Of a stretch of DNA of 64,000 nucleotides, positions 43,229 to 52,258 are shown one piece after another. The stretch covers positions 108,785 to 172,784 of the forward strand of contig JANRJC010000059.1 in NCBI GenBank assembly GCA_033764335.1, read 5' to 3'. A program made the translations under genes and the position numbers. This DNA is from JAGQVA01 sp033764335 (GTDB lineage Bacteria; Bacteroidota; Bacteroidia; J057). Every line of letters starts with the position of its first letter. The stretch's first letter is position 1. A model generated the notes under the pieces. That model did not search any database, was not told the origin of the DNA, and saw only the letters and a program-made list of their open reading frames with translations.

Positions 43229-44812
43229 TTACAATTTATCCAAAATAAAATCTATCCGCATCTGTATAGCAGTATGTCCGGCGATGTTGACGTTTTCTTT
43301 TAACACATCCTGATAGACTTTTTTAACTTCTTTTTTAAATTCTTCTTTGGTTTTTGCTTTAAAAGCAGGTGGATAAACACCCTTTTTCAGGTCGTCGGTA
43401 TCGTGGCTGATCAGACTAAACAAAGCGCCGTAAGCTCCTGTGTATTTTTTTTCCATCCGGGAGCGCTCAAAGGCGGTCTGGTCGGGATTGTAGGCGATAC
43501 CCATAGCATCGGACTTTTTCTTTTCGGTATTGTCCTGGAGGAACCGGGCGTAATCGCCTTCTTTTGAGTCTTTGGCCGTTTGGTTTCCCCAGTCGGCATC
43601 GTCGAGCAGGTGGCCTTGTTTTTCGAGCAGATCGAGTTGGGCGAGGGTGCTTTTGAAGCGAAGAATAGTCGCATCCACTTCTTTGGGCGGAAGCAGCGGG
43701 CGAATGGCCGTGCGAATTTCACTTTCCGATTTGCCGCGAATTTTTTGTGCTACGGATTTTTGCACATACGCGGGAAAACTGTGGTATTTAGATTTTTCCG
43801 ATCCTCCTTTACTTACATCTGTATGGCTTTTTCCAAATGAAAAGTCATTATCTATGCCCATGACCGTAGTGCTGCTCCCGGTCTGGCGGACAAAATAATT
43901 GCCGGGGTGGCGGTCCACTTGCCCCGTGATGGCATCAAAAACCTGGAGGGTGGAAAGCTGTTTTTGCAGTTCGATATCCTCCATTTTAAACTCCCGGTAG
44001 AAATGCAGTTCCATGTCGCCGTAGCTGGTTTTTTCGTGGTGGGCAATTTGCGGAGAAAGGCCCGGTGCGATTTCCATGGCGATACCAAACTTTTGAGGAT
44101 TGTCGGGGTCAAAGGCAAAGTCCGTGGAGACGGTGCTATGAAAACCAAACAACTTGTCCAGCACCGAAGTAGCCACGGCGCGGTTGGAGAGGAGGGCGCG
44201 GGAGGTTGGGATACCCGATTCTTTGGCGGAGTCCACGGACTCGTCGTAACTTTCTTCGGAGGGTTTGAAGAGGCGTTTTTCGACCGAGTGGTCGGGGAGA
44301 GTATAATCCACCGCTTTGACCTCGCTGACTTGACCTTTGCCGATGATACCCTGGCTTTTGCCCTTGTTGTATTCACCGCCGAGGCGCGTAATCTCTTGAA
44401 TAATAGATCGGTAGGCAAAATCCTCAATGGCTTTACGGCGGGTTTCGACGGTGGGGTCGTTGGCATCGTCTTTATGTTTTTCAAGCCAGGTAATGGCGTA
44501 ACCCTGAAGTTCGTAGAGGCGATCCACCTTCATAGAGTCAGGCAGTGGCCCCGGCTCAATCATTTCCTTATAAGTAGAGATCGCGCGCAGGATATTTTTG
44601 TATTCTTCCGAGCGGAAGGATTTCCCCCCGGCGAGGCGTGCCATTTTAGCCTCATCCCAATCGAGTGTGCGCTGTATAGCAGGCGGCTCCTTGCGGGGCG
44701 GTTGTGCCAGCGGGGAGAAAAAGGGATCAGCCGAAAGCGTATGCCCTTTAGCGAAAAAGGAAGATTCAGGTTTCGGATTAGAGCTTTTGGGAGCGGTTTT
44801 GGTTTGTTTCAT
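43229..44812 (-). CDS. eCIS-cargo-like protein with a PI3K/HipA-like kinase core
   Basis: 527 residues. N-terminal leader with FF at 19-20 and 31-32, then PPRKEPPAIQR (38-48), like the protein at 21846-23141. A kinase-like core follows: a Gly-rich IIGKGQVSEVKAV (157-169), Lys in VEKRLFKP (about 183), the catalytic loop GQVDRHPGNYF (Asp300, His302, Asn305), and the metal site GIDNDFSFGK (about 319-328). DRHxGN plus DNDF is the pattern of PI3/4-kinase-related and HipA-type kinases. The C-terminal 190 residues are helical and polar. No signal peptide and no membrane segment. An injected phosphorylating toxin is the likely role, but this is inference. Confidence 0.65.
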   Translation of the reverse strand: MKQTKTAPKSSNPKPESSFFAKGHTLSADPFFSPLAQPPRKEPPAIQRTLDWDEAKMARLAGGKSFRSEEYKNILRAISTYKEMIEPGPLPDSMKVDRLYELQGYAITWLEKHKDDANDPTVETRRKAIEDFAYRSIIQEITRLGGEYNKGKSQGIIGKGQVSEVKAVDYTLPDHSVEKRLFKPSEESYDESVDSAKESGIPTSRALLSNRAVATSVLDKLFGFHSTVSTDFAFDPDNPQKFGIAMEIAPGLSPQIAHHEKTSYGDMELHFYREFKMEDIELQKQLSTLQVFDAITGQVDRHPGNYFVRQTGSSTTVMGIDNDFSFGKSHTDVSKGGSEKSKYHSFPAYVQKSVAQKIRGKSESEIRTAIRPLLPPKEVDATILRFKSTLAQLDLLEKQGHLLDDADWGNQTAKDSKEGDYARFLQDNTEKKKSDAMGIAYNPDQTAFERSRMEKKYTGAYGALFSLISHDTDDLKKGVYPPAFKAKTKEEFKKEVKKVYQDVLKENVNIAGHTAIQMRIDFILDKL

Positions 44813-44880
44813 GCGGGAGTCCGTACCGGGTACAATATACGGAGGAAGAGGGAGAAATGGAAATCAGGCACAAGTCCGAA

Positions 44881-45579
44881 TCAACCCGACTGAAATTTCA
44901 GGAGAAACCCTCCCCGGTTTTCTCGGTAATATTTCTCCGAATCAAACTGGTAAAGCCAGGATCCTTTACGCGACGAACTCATATCCTTTTCCTCCAGCTT
45001 ATCAATAATATCCAGGGAGAGGATTTTATTAATAAAGTTTCGCTTGTCCAACTGCGTATCCCAAATTGCTTCGTACAGTTTCTGGAGTTGGCGCAGTGTG
45101 AATTTTTCCGGCAGGAGTTCAAAACCAATGGGCTGGGTTGTGGCTCGCGTTCTCAGGCGTTCCCGTGCTTCCACAATCATTTTGTCGTGGTCAAAAATTA
45201 ATCCCGGAGCTTCCGCTACACTAAACCAATTAGCAGAAAACTGCCTGATAAGATTTTGGTTGTGATCTTTTATATTGATCAGGGCATAGTACGCGGTAGA
45301 TATCGTTCGCTCAGCAGGATCCCGGTCCAATTCACTAAATGTCGCTACCTGCTCCATATAGATATTCTCAAGCCCGGTATAGAGTCGGAGAATTCTTTTT
45401 GCGGCGGTTTCCAGGTTTTCACTCCGCTTCATAAACCCTCCCACCAAAGACCATTTTCCTTTTTCGGGTTCAAAATCTCTTTTGATTAGAAGCACTTTCA
45501 GGTCTTCTTCGTCAAACCCAAAGATGATACAATCTACTGCAAGTAATACTTTATCCTCCTGATTGTAATCGTAACTCAC
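44881..45579 (-). CDS. NUDIX-type transcriptional regulator (NrtR/AraR-like)
   Basis: 232 residues from a GTG at 45579; no nearby ATG. The N-terminal NUDIX domain (about 10-140) has the box in eroded form: GGFMKRSENLETAAKRIL lacks the catalytic REUxEE glutamates, so it should bind but not cleave a ligand. The C-terminal winged helix (about 150-225) includes FTLRQLQKLYEAIWDTQLDK and a positively charged SSSRKGSWLYQFD. This is the structure of NrtR-family regulators; in Bacteroides a member (AraR) controls L-arabinose genes. Here it is divergent from an alpha-L-arabinofuranosidase, which supports an arabinose-sensing role. Confidence 0.82.
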   Translation of the reverse strand: MSYDYNQEDKVLLAVDCIIFGFDEEDLKVLLIKRDFEPEKGKWSLVGGFMKRSENLETAAKRILRLYTGLENIYMEQVATFSELDRDPAERTISTAYYALINIKDHNQNLIRQFSANWFSVAEAPGLIFDHDKMIVEARERLRTRATTQPIGFELLPEKFTLRQLQKLYEAIWDTQLDKRNFINKILSLDIIDKLEEKDMSSSRKGSWLYQFDSEKYYRENRGGFLLKFQSG

Positions 45580-45675
45580 AATTCTTTTTTTTCAATCCCA
45601 AACCAAACATAAGAAAAGTAAATCTGATAATCACACCCCCCAAGAGATAATACTTGCTTTTTAGAAATCCATGAT

Positions 45676-45691
45676 ACACATTTGAAAGTGT
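45676..45691. promoter_or_regulatory. Candidate operator between regulator and arabinofuranosidase
   Basis: ACACATTTGAAAGTGT is a 16-bp imperfect palindrome (6 of 8 pairs) in the shared upstream region of the divergent NUDIX regulator and GH51 genes. It is a possible binding site for the regulator, judged on symmetry and place only. Confidence 0.3.
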
Positions 45692-45790
45692 GGTTCTTAC
45701 ATTTATAGCCTGTAGTTGAACCCTTAAAATAATATTATGAAGTTTTTTTCCTATACTTATCTTACCCCACCTCATAACCGAAACAATAAA

Positions 45791-47782
45791 ATGAAGCTTA
45801 TCGGAAATACTCTCATTTGGGTAGCTTTGCTGCTTGGCAACGGCCAATTGCTTATCGGCCAGACAGGCTCTCGCCAGCTCCAGCTGGATGCTTCCGCAAC
45901 GGTCGCCCCCATCCAGTCCACGATGTATGGGATATTTTTTGAAGATATAAACTTCGGCGCCGACGGTGGGTTGTACGCAGAGCTGGTAAAAAACCGCAGT
46001 TTTGAATTTGAAGAACCCCGGATGGGGTGGTCTCAGCCCCGCAGCGACCGATTCTCGCTCAACACAGGCTCTGGTATCGGCACGGTTATGAAAACTGGCG
46101 AAAACAACACCAATCCCAACTTCCTGCGCGTGATCCTCAACAATGCTTCGGGTTACGAACTCATAAACGAAGGTTTTCGGGGCATGGGTATCCATGCAAA
46201 TGCAAAATATGACCTGTCCTTGCAAGCCGCTCTTCCCGAGGGAAATATTTCTTCCATCCATTTTCAATTGATCGGACAGGACGGCAAAGTACTCGGAGAA
46301 ACCTCAATAAAACCCTCGGGATCAGGCTGGAAAAACTACGAATCAACCATCGAAACCACAGCCACCGATGCCAAAGCCAAACTCAAAATCACCTTTGAAG
46401 GCGCAGGAACCATTGACCTCGATATGATTTCCTTGTTTCCCCAGGATACCTGGATGGGCCGAAAAAAAGGACTTCGCAAAGACCTAGTTCAACTCCTGTA
46501 CGACCTCAAACCGGGTTTTCTCCGCTTTCCGGGCGGTTGTATTGTGGAAGGGCGTACCCTCGCACAACGTTATCAGTGGAAAAAAACCATTGGCTCCGCT
46601 GACCAGAGAGAATGGCTCATCAATCGCTGGAATACCGAATTTGCACACCGCCCCGCACCTGATTATTTCCAGAGTTTCGGGCTGGGTTTCTTCGAATACT
46701 TTCAACTGGCAGAAGATTTAGGGGCAACACCGCTTCCCATCCTGAGTTGTGGAATGGCCTGCCAGTTTAATACTGCCGAACTCGTACCCATGGACGAACT
46801 GGATCCCTACATTCAGGATGCCTTGGATCTGATCGAATTTGCCAATGGAAGCGCGGATTCCCCCTGGGGTAAGATCCGGGCAGAAATGGGCCATCCTGAG
46901 CCTTTCGGCATGAAACTTATCGGGGTCGGAAATGAACAATGGGGACCCGAATACATCAAACGTTATATTGCCTTTGAACAAGCCATTAAAAGCAAATATC
47001 CCGACATCATAATTGTCTCCGGCAGTGGTCCGTTTCCCGATGGAGAATTTTATGAATACGGAATGGACGAACTCGGAAAACTCGATGCAGAAATCGTAGA
47101 TGAGCACTATTACCGCTCCCCGCAGTGGTTTCGCGAAAACGCTACTCGTTATGACAACTACGACCGCCAGGGTCCCAAAATTTTTGCTGGTGAATATGCC
47201 GCACAGAGCGTTGCTACCGCCAGTCCGGATAATAAAAACAACTGGAACTGTGCTCTTTCGGAAGCAGCTTTTATGACCGGGCTGGAGCGAAACGCCGATG
47301 TTGTCTATCTCACCTCCTACGCACCGCTGCTTGCCCATGCCGAAGGCTGGCAATGGACGCCCGACCTGATCTGGTTTGACAATCTGGCCGCTTACGGAAC
47401 CCCCAACTACTACGTGCAGAAGCTATTTTCCAACCACAAAGGAACCGACCTCCTCCGTGTGACCGAAGGCGACAAACCATTGACTGGACAGGGAGAACTA
47501 TACGCTTCCGCCGTTTTGGATAAAGAAAAAGGAGAATTTGTGGTCAAACTCGTCAACACTGCCGACCATGCGCAAGAGGCGACCATTAACCTCAAAGGAG
47601 GAAAAACAAAACCGGAAGCCAAGGTCTTCACGCTCACGGCAGGCAGTCCGGAAGCAATCAACGCGCTGGACAACCCACAAGCTATTTACCCGACAGAAAA
47701 AACCGTCGCTGCCGGTGCCCGGGAAGTTTCGCTGACACTTCCCGCCGCGTCCATGACGGTATTACGGGTGGGGGTGCGGTGA
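45791..47782 (+). CDS. Alpha-L-arabinofuranosidase, GH51, exported
   Basis: 663 residues from the ATG at 45791, which begins a clean signal peptide (LIGNTLIWVALLLGNGQLLIGQ). An ATG at 45737 would add 18 polar residues. The fold starts with YGIFFEDINFGADGGLYAEL. The general acid/base Glu is in GVGNEQWGPEYI (about residue 381) and the nucleophile Glu in IFAGEYAAQS (about 467). The C-terminal beta sandwich ends the protein. It removes terminal arabinofuranosyl residues from arabinans or arabinoxylans outside the cytoplasm. Divergent from a NUDIX-type regulator. Confidence 0.93.
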   Translation: MKLIGNTLIWVALLLGNGQLLIGQTGSRQLQLDASATVAPIQSTMYGIFFEDINFGADGGLYAELVKNRSFEFEEPRMGWSQPRSDRFSLNTGSGIGTVMKTGENNTNPNFLRVILNNASGYELINEGFRGMGIHANAKYDLSLQAALPEGNISSIHFQLIGQDGKVLGETSIKPSGSGWKNYESTIETTATDAKAKLKITFEGAGTIDLDMISLFPQDTWMGRKKGLRKDLVQLLYDLKPGFLRFPGGCIVEGRTLAQRYQWKKTIGSADQREWLINRWNTEFAHRPAPDYFQSFGLGFFEYFQLAEDLGATPLPILSCGMACQFNTAELVPMDELDPYIQDALDLIEFANGSADSPWGKIRAEMGHPEPFGMKLIGVGNEQWGPEYIKRYIAFEQAIKSKYPDIIIVSGSGPFPDGEFYEYGMDELGKLDAEIVDEHYYRSPQWFRENATRYDNYDRQGPKIFAGEYAAQSVATASPDNKNNWNCALSEAAFMTGLERNADVVYLTSYAPLLAHAEGWQWTPDLIWFDNLAAYGTPNYYVQKLFSNHKGTDLLRVTEGDKPLTGQGELYASAVLDKEKGEFVVKLVNTADHAQEATINLKGGKTKPEAKVFTLTAGSPEAINALDNPQAIYPTEKTVAAGAREVSLTLPAASMTVLRVGVR

Positions 47783-47915
47783 GGGTAGGAGAAGTTAGCT
47801 GACGAGGAGAAAAACCGGAGAATTGTTTGGGGGGGAGGTTATTTTAAAGGAAAGTAATAATAACACAGAATATTTTTCAGTGCCTGAGTTAGTGCTTCAA
47901 AATGACTATTACAGA

Positions 47916-49052
47916 TTATTGTAACCCCAAGACTTTAATAAACTCCTTTTTCTCCGAGATAAACTCATAAACCCAAATTACTGGATCCTTTGTAGGCAAT
48001 AATACCCGCCCGCTTTCCACTGCGAGGGCAGCCGGTATAGCCGGGAAGATATTCACTTCGCATTTAAGACCATTTCTTTCCTGAATTTGGTTCAGAAGAT
48101 TTCTAAAGATTTTGCTATACTGATCAATATGGTCAGGTGCTAATTTTAAATGGGGAGATGGATTTTCAATCGCGATCTCATAAACCGACCAGTCATCCTT
48201 TACAACTGAAGATACCTTTCCATTTGTGACTGAATCACTTACAGATAGTAAAACAGCTACTTTGGTGGCGTGATCATTTCGTTGAATTTCCTTAAACTGG
48301 AAGTGAATATCATCCGATTCTTGTGCCCAGGTCCAGGTATTGTTTGTGTCGGAACTATTTCGGTTTGCATGGTGAATATTCGCAGAAATGGTATCTCCAA
48401 TACATTTCCCCAAATACATCAATAAGGGCATAGGCCCAATCGCAAAAACGGATAGATGGGTAACGGTTTTTCCATCATAGCCGTCATTTTGCATGGTTCT
48501 GATTCGTTTTTCAATGTCTGTTTTGGCAGATTCCCATTCAGCTAAATTTTCTCTGCCGAAATTAGGAAATTCTATCCTTAATGGGCGTTTTGTCGTGGGA
48601 AATTTGGGAAATATCGCATTGTGAGTCGCAGCATCATTCACTTGGGGCATTCTATCCTTAATCTTAGCTGTAAAGATAAGGATTGTAGAACGGTGAATAT
48701 GACGGGTAATATTTGTCTGAATTTCAATTCGCTCCTCGTGGTCTCGCTTCCATTCCCTGAGCAATGTTTCAGGATATTTTTCAGAATCTGCGTCTATCTC
48801 CTTATGGCATGCTGCACACAGAAGCATGAGATTTTCGAAATCTGTCTGGGCTAAAATGGATACTTTTTGTTGTCCTCTGGGGCCGTTTTCACTTGCGCCG
48901 ATGATATGAGCCATCTGTGCAAAATTTCCATCCGATAGAGTAAGTTTATGCTCCCACAGCCGCTCATTGCATCCGCTGCGTTGACATCTGCCACCAGCCT
49001 CCGTCCAAAGACGGAGTTTGGTGGTTTCGGGAATAGATTTTCTTTGTGCCAT
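47916..49052 (-). CDS. HNH-SAVED nuclease (Cap5-type CBASS effector)
   Basis: 378 residues. The HNH nuclease (about 15-95) has zinc ligands Cys23, Cys28, Cys79 and Cys82, catalytic His49 in MAHIIGASE, Asn74 and His83 in ACHKE. The C-terminal half is a SAVED domain, with the marker LSVFAIGPMPLLMYLGKCIG at about 206-225. SAVED binds a cyclic oligonucleotide and oligomerises, which switches on the HNH to degrade DNA. It starts seven bases after the ATPase-CD-NTase fusion gene, so the two form a synthase/effector pair. This is a canonical Cap5 layout. Confidence 0.9.
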   Translation of the reverse strand: MAQRKSIPETTKLRLWTEAGGRCQRSGCNERLWEHKLTLSDGNFAQMAHIIGASENGPRGQQKVSILAQTDFENLMLLCAACHKEIDADSEKYPETLLREWKRDHEERIEIQTNITRHIHRSTILIFTAKIKDRMPQVNDAATHNAIFPKFPTTKRPLRIEFPNFGRENLAEWESAKTDIEKRIRTMQNDGYDGKTVTHLSVFAIGPMPLLMYLGKCIGDTISANIHHANRNSSDTNNTWTWAQESDDIHFQFKEIQRNDHATKVAVLLSVSDSVTNGKVSSVVKDDWSVYEIAIENPSPHLKLAPDHIDQYSKIFRNLLNQIQERNGLKCEVNIFPAIPAALAVESGRVLLPTKDPVIWVYEFISEKKEFIKVLGLQ

Positions 49053-49059
49053 GATTTAC

Positions 49060-52000
49060 CTATGAACTGGGAAAGTCAGAACCAAACTCTTTTACCATCA
49101 ATTTTCGCGCTCCTGCCACATCGCCATTTCGCTCCAATCGCATGGCTTCGTCGAGATTATTCCGGAGTTTTTCTAGTTTCGTTTTTAGGTCTTTATGCTG
49201 CTGATTACCCATTTTCTCAAATAAATCATTTCCAGGTTCCACCGGGAGTTTGATACTTATTCTTTCGGTGAACAAACCAAATTCAGCAATGATATATTTG
49301 ACAATATCTCTCAACGCTTGGACATCGTTGTATAATGTATATCTTCCTGTTTTTGAATCATATTCTGCCGCAGGCCTAAACTTGTTATAAGCACAAGCCG
49401 TAATGGCAATACCGGTCGGACGAGCATAACCACTGGATGAAAAATGAAAATCTTTCCACCGCTTTAAATATCTTATCACTCGCTTAAACTGTTGGGCATC
49501 TTCACCAGAGTACCTCTTATCAAGTCTTTCTTTAAGTTCGTGAGGCTGTGATATTTCCCATTTTTTATTTTCTGTGGAAGAGCCGGGTTTCCCTTTTGCG
49601 ATATAGAGATTTTTGTCGCCCAAAATGCCAGTCTCTTCGCAGTATGCTACAATGTCCACATGAAACAAGTCATCTCCCTTTTTTGTGTACTGTACCCTGA
49701 TACAGGGAGTTTTAAACTCTACCTTTCGGTTGGGATTTTTTGACAGGGCATCGTAAATCCACTGTTTTACCTCAACGGGTTTATGATCGTCTCTTTTGAA
49801 GTGAAACTGCAATCCAATATCAATATCATAATCTTCATTGGGTAAGGGTCTGATCCCTGTGCCGATATAATAACTTCCCTGGTTAAAAACCTCAAATGTA
49901 GGTGTTTTGATGAGTAGGCTGTCAAATTTTGCCTTGATATCTTTGCGAATTTCCTCTACTAAAAGATCCCGCTTTTCCCGTAAACTACTGGATTCATCAA
50001 AGGTAAGACGAATCTTTTCATGGAATTTGTTGAAATCTGTTTGTGCCATGATATTGGATTTAGAATATATGTTTATCTTCCTCTCTAATAGCTTCCCTTC
50101 CGGAATAGCCCAATACTCCTTTTCCAAAAGGTAAGTAATCTCTGATGACTTAGGATCGGTACCCCGAATATCTTTAAACGTCTCCGGGTCTGGGATGTGC
50201 CGCCTGACGCCTTCTATTTCCAGAAATATTCTGCCTCCATCTGCCTTATCTTTCAATTCGATGACGCGGAGGTTCTTATCCCGGATGTTGGGCAGACCAT
50301 TTCCTATTGGTATCCCATGGGTATTAGGGATAACCAAGGGCTTATTTTCCCAATACCCCAGATAATACCGGGTGTCCTCATCCGGAAATTTTCGCAACTG
50401 GTTGTCTTTCAATAAATAATAATCACCTTTCCCCTCAATCTGTATCAAATGTCCTGCCTGTATATTCTGCCTGATAAAATAAAGTGGAACTCCCGTTTCA
50501 TTTACATATTCTAGAAGGATTTCTTTTCCTTCTGATGCGTTTTTTACTTTTTGGGTATCATGGTAAGCTCGATTATATAGTGTTGAAAGCGTACGACCTT
50601 CTTCTTTCGTTTTTAAATTATCTATTTTCCCGCTCTCCTCATAGCTTTCACACGAAAAGTGCGCCTTATCAAGGTTTGACCACGTAAAAACATTTTTTAC
50701 ATCGTAGGCATAAATGTCTTCCTCGCTTTGCACGTGAAATTTTCTTTGAGTGTCCGTATCAGTCTGGACAGATAAATATACCTTATCACCTTTTGATAAG
50801 ACTTTCCGCATGGATAGGGTACGTAGCTCGTCTATAAATTCAAACGCAGCCTCCAACTCCCTGCGATAGACAGGTTTTGAGAGGTTGTCGTGGGACAATG
50901 GGTTCAAAACGCTTTTCACTACGCTCGTATATTTTTTTAGCAACGGAGAATCCCAACCTTCAACCTGTGCCAGGAAGGAATCCCAAAGCTCCTGCAACTG
51001 ATCTCTTAGTGATATTTCGCCTTTATCATTTTGCTTATACCGGTACTTACCAACAAGTAAAATATCTTTCAAAAGCCTTTCGGCTTCCTTTCTCAGGTAG
51101 TTTCCTGCTACCGCGTAATCTATATTTTTGCCATCTTCGCTTTTCTTACGGTTGGCATACTTTTCTGCTTTTTCATAATGACCGTCGGAAGGAGAACTAA
51201 TGATGGGGTACTCAAATGAACCACCCGCCACTACTTTTTTTACACCTGCATACATTTCAACCGATAACCAATCGTTTTCTAATATACTTTTAGCCAACTC
51301 AAACCAATGCCGGTCATACGTGGTGAGGAATATCTGGTAGTCGGAAAACTCTTTACTGATCAGCCTCAACAAGGGTATTCGGTTTCCCATGTCCAAACCC
51401 ACAAAAATATCATCCATAAATAAAATGGCCGGATCAGCGGGTTTGGGCGTAGTTTTAAGTGAGGCCAGATAAATACAAAGCGCAACAGCCGAAAGTCGGG
51501 CCTCATTTAGAAAGTTCCCCAGTATTCCGGGCACTTCTTTTCCATAATGTCTTGCTCCTAAATAAACCGAACCGCCTGCCTTACGGGTGCTTCTTTGAAA
51601 ATTGATAGATTCTTCCCAATTCAAACGGATCTCCAGTAAGTAATCAAAATATTCTTTTAAATATTCATTGGCTTTTTTCTCCGTTTCAGTCAAAACCTGA
51701 CGTATGCCCGAATCAATATTCTGAACATTGTCCAATATTTTTTTTGAATCAACGGTGCGTAAATCTTTGTCTCCGACCTCCAACGAAAGCAATTCCTGCC
51801 ACTCTTCTCCCAGCGTTTTGGAAGTGATAGGATTAAGATGATTGTGCAGGATGTCTCGTACCAGTGGTCCCAGAAGATTTACATCTTCACCTTCTTTTGC
51901 CGCCACATGAAGTCGGAGTAGATTCCGGTAAGAAAAGAATGGACGCTGTTTGCTATTTTCAGACAAAAACGGCACGGGTTGGGGAATGATGCCTGTTTCA

Positions 52001-52251
52001 AACCGAAAGATTTCACCATTATCCATTGCGATCTGAACAGAAGGTTTTGATGGTTCGTCTGCAAAGATATTGGCTTCCGGGTCCAGATTGGGGGTTCTGA
52101 CAGATTCAAAAAAGCGCTCTATAGCCTTAAAAAGCGAGCTTTTCCCGCTGCCGTTTTCTCCATAGATCAACAGATTTTTTCCTCCGACCGGGAGTACATG
52201 CGAGCCGTAAAAGGCTCGGTAATTGTGCAATTCAATAGTTTTTATTTTCAT
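49060..52251 (-). CDS. AAA ATPase (RecF/SMC-like) fused to a CD-NTase
   Basis: 1063 residues in one frame. Residues 1-330 are an ABC-type ATPase: IKTIELHNYRAFYG, Walker A GENGSGKSS (31-39), a signature-like FLNEARLSAVALCIYLA (247-263), and Walker B AILFMDDIFVGLD (275-287). A helical region (370-480) contains a NPLSHDN motif, then an unassigned linker (about 490-734) with two similar YxL..GxxRxxPDxxTF units. Residues 735-1063 form a full CD-NTase: FNQGSYYIGTG (Gly792-Ser793), the DYDID pair (Asp809, Asp811) and Asp866 in FHVDIVAY. An ATG at 50049 (Met735) could start the synthase alone. The synthase would make the cyclic nucleotide read by the SAVED protein. No HORMA, TRIP13, Cap2 or Cap3 genes are adjacent. 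Confidence 0.88.
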   Translation of the reverse strand: MKIKTIELHNYRAFYGSHVLPVGGKNLLIYGENGSGKSSLFKAIERFFESVRTPNLDPEANIFADEPSKPSVQIAMDNGEIFRFETGIIPQPVPFLSENSKQRPFFSYRNLLRLHVAAKEGEDVNLLGPLVRDILHNHLNPITSKTLGEEWQELLSLEVGDKDLRTVDSKKILDNVQNIDSGIRQVLTETEKKANEYLKEYFDYLLEIRLNWEESINFQRSTRKAGGSVYLGARHYGKEVPGILGNFLNEARLSAVALCIYLASLKTTPKPADPAILFMDDIFVGLDMGNRIPLLRLISKEFSDYQIFLTTYDRHWFELAKSILENDWLSVEMYAGVKKVVAGGSFEYPIISSPSDGHYEKAEKYANRKKSEDGKNIDYAVAGNYLRKEAERLLKDILLVGKYRYKQNDKGEISLRDQLQELWDSFLAQVEGWDSPLLKKYTSVVKSVLNPLSHDNLSKPVYRRELEAAFEFIDELRTLSMRKVLSKGDKVYLSVQTDTDTQRKFHVQSEEDIYAYDVKNVFTWSNLDKAHFSCESYEESGKIDNLKTKEEGRTLSTLYNRAYHDTQKVKNASEGKEILLEYVNETGVPLYFIRQNIQAGHLIQIEGKGDYYLLKDNQLRKFPDEDTRYYLGYWENKPLVIPNTHGIPIGNGLPNIRDKNLRVIELKDKADGGRIFLEIEGVRRHIPDPETFKDIRGTDPKSSEITYLLEKEYWAIPEGKLLERKINIYSKSNIMAQTDFNKFHEKIRLTFDESSSLREKRDLLVEEIRKDIKAKFDSLLIKTPTFEVFNQGSYYIGTGIRPLPNEDYDIDIGLQFHFKRDDHKPVEVKQWIYDALSKNPNRKVEFKTPCIRVQYTKKGDDLFHVDIVAYCEETGILGDKNLYIAKGKPGSSTENKKWEISQPHELKERLDKRYSGEDAQQFKRVIRYLKRWKDFHFSSSGYARPTGIAITACAYNKFRPAAEYDSKTGRYTLYNDVQALRDIVKYIIAEFGLFTERISIKLPVEPGNDLFEKMGNQQHKDLKTKLEKLRNNLDEAMRLERNGDVAGARKLMVKEFGSDFPSS

Positions 52252-52258
52252 GGTTTTA

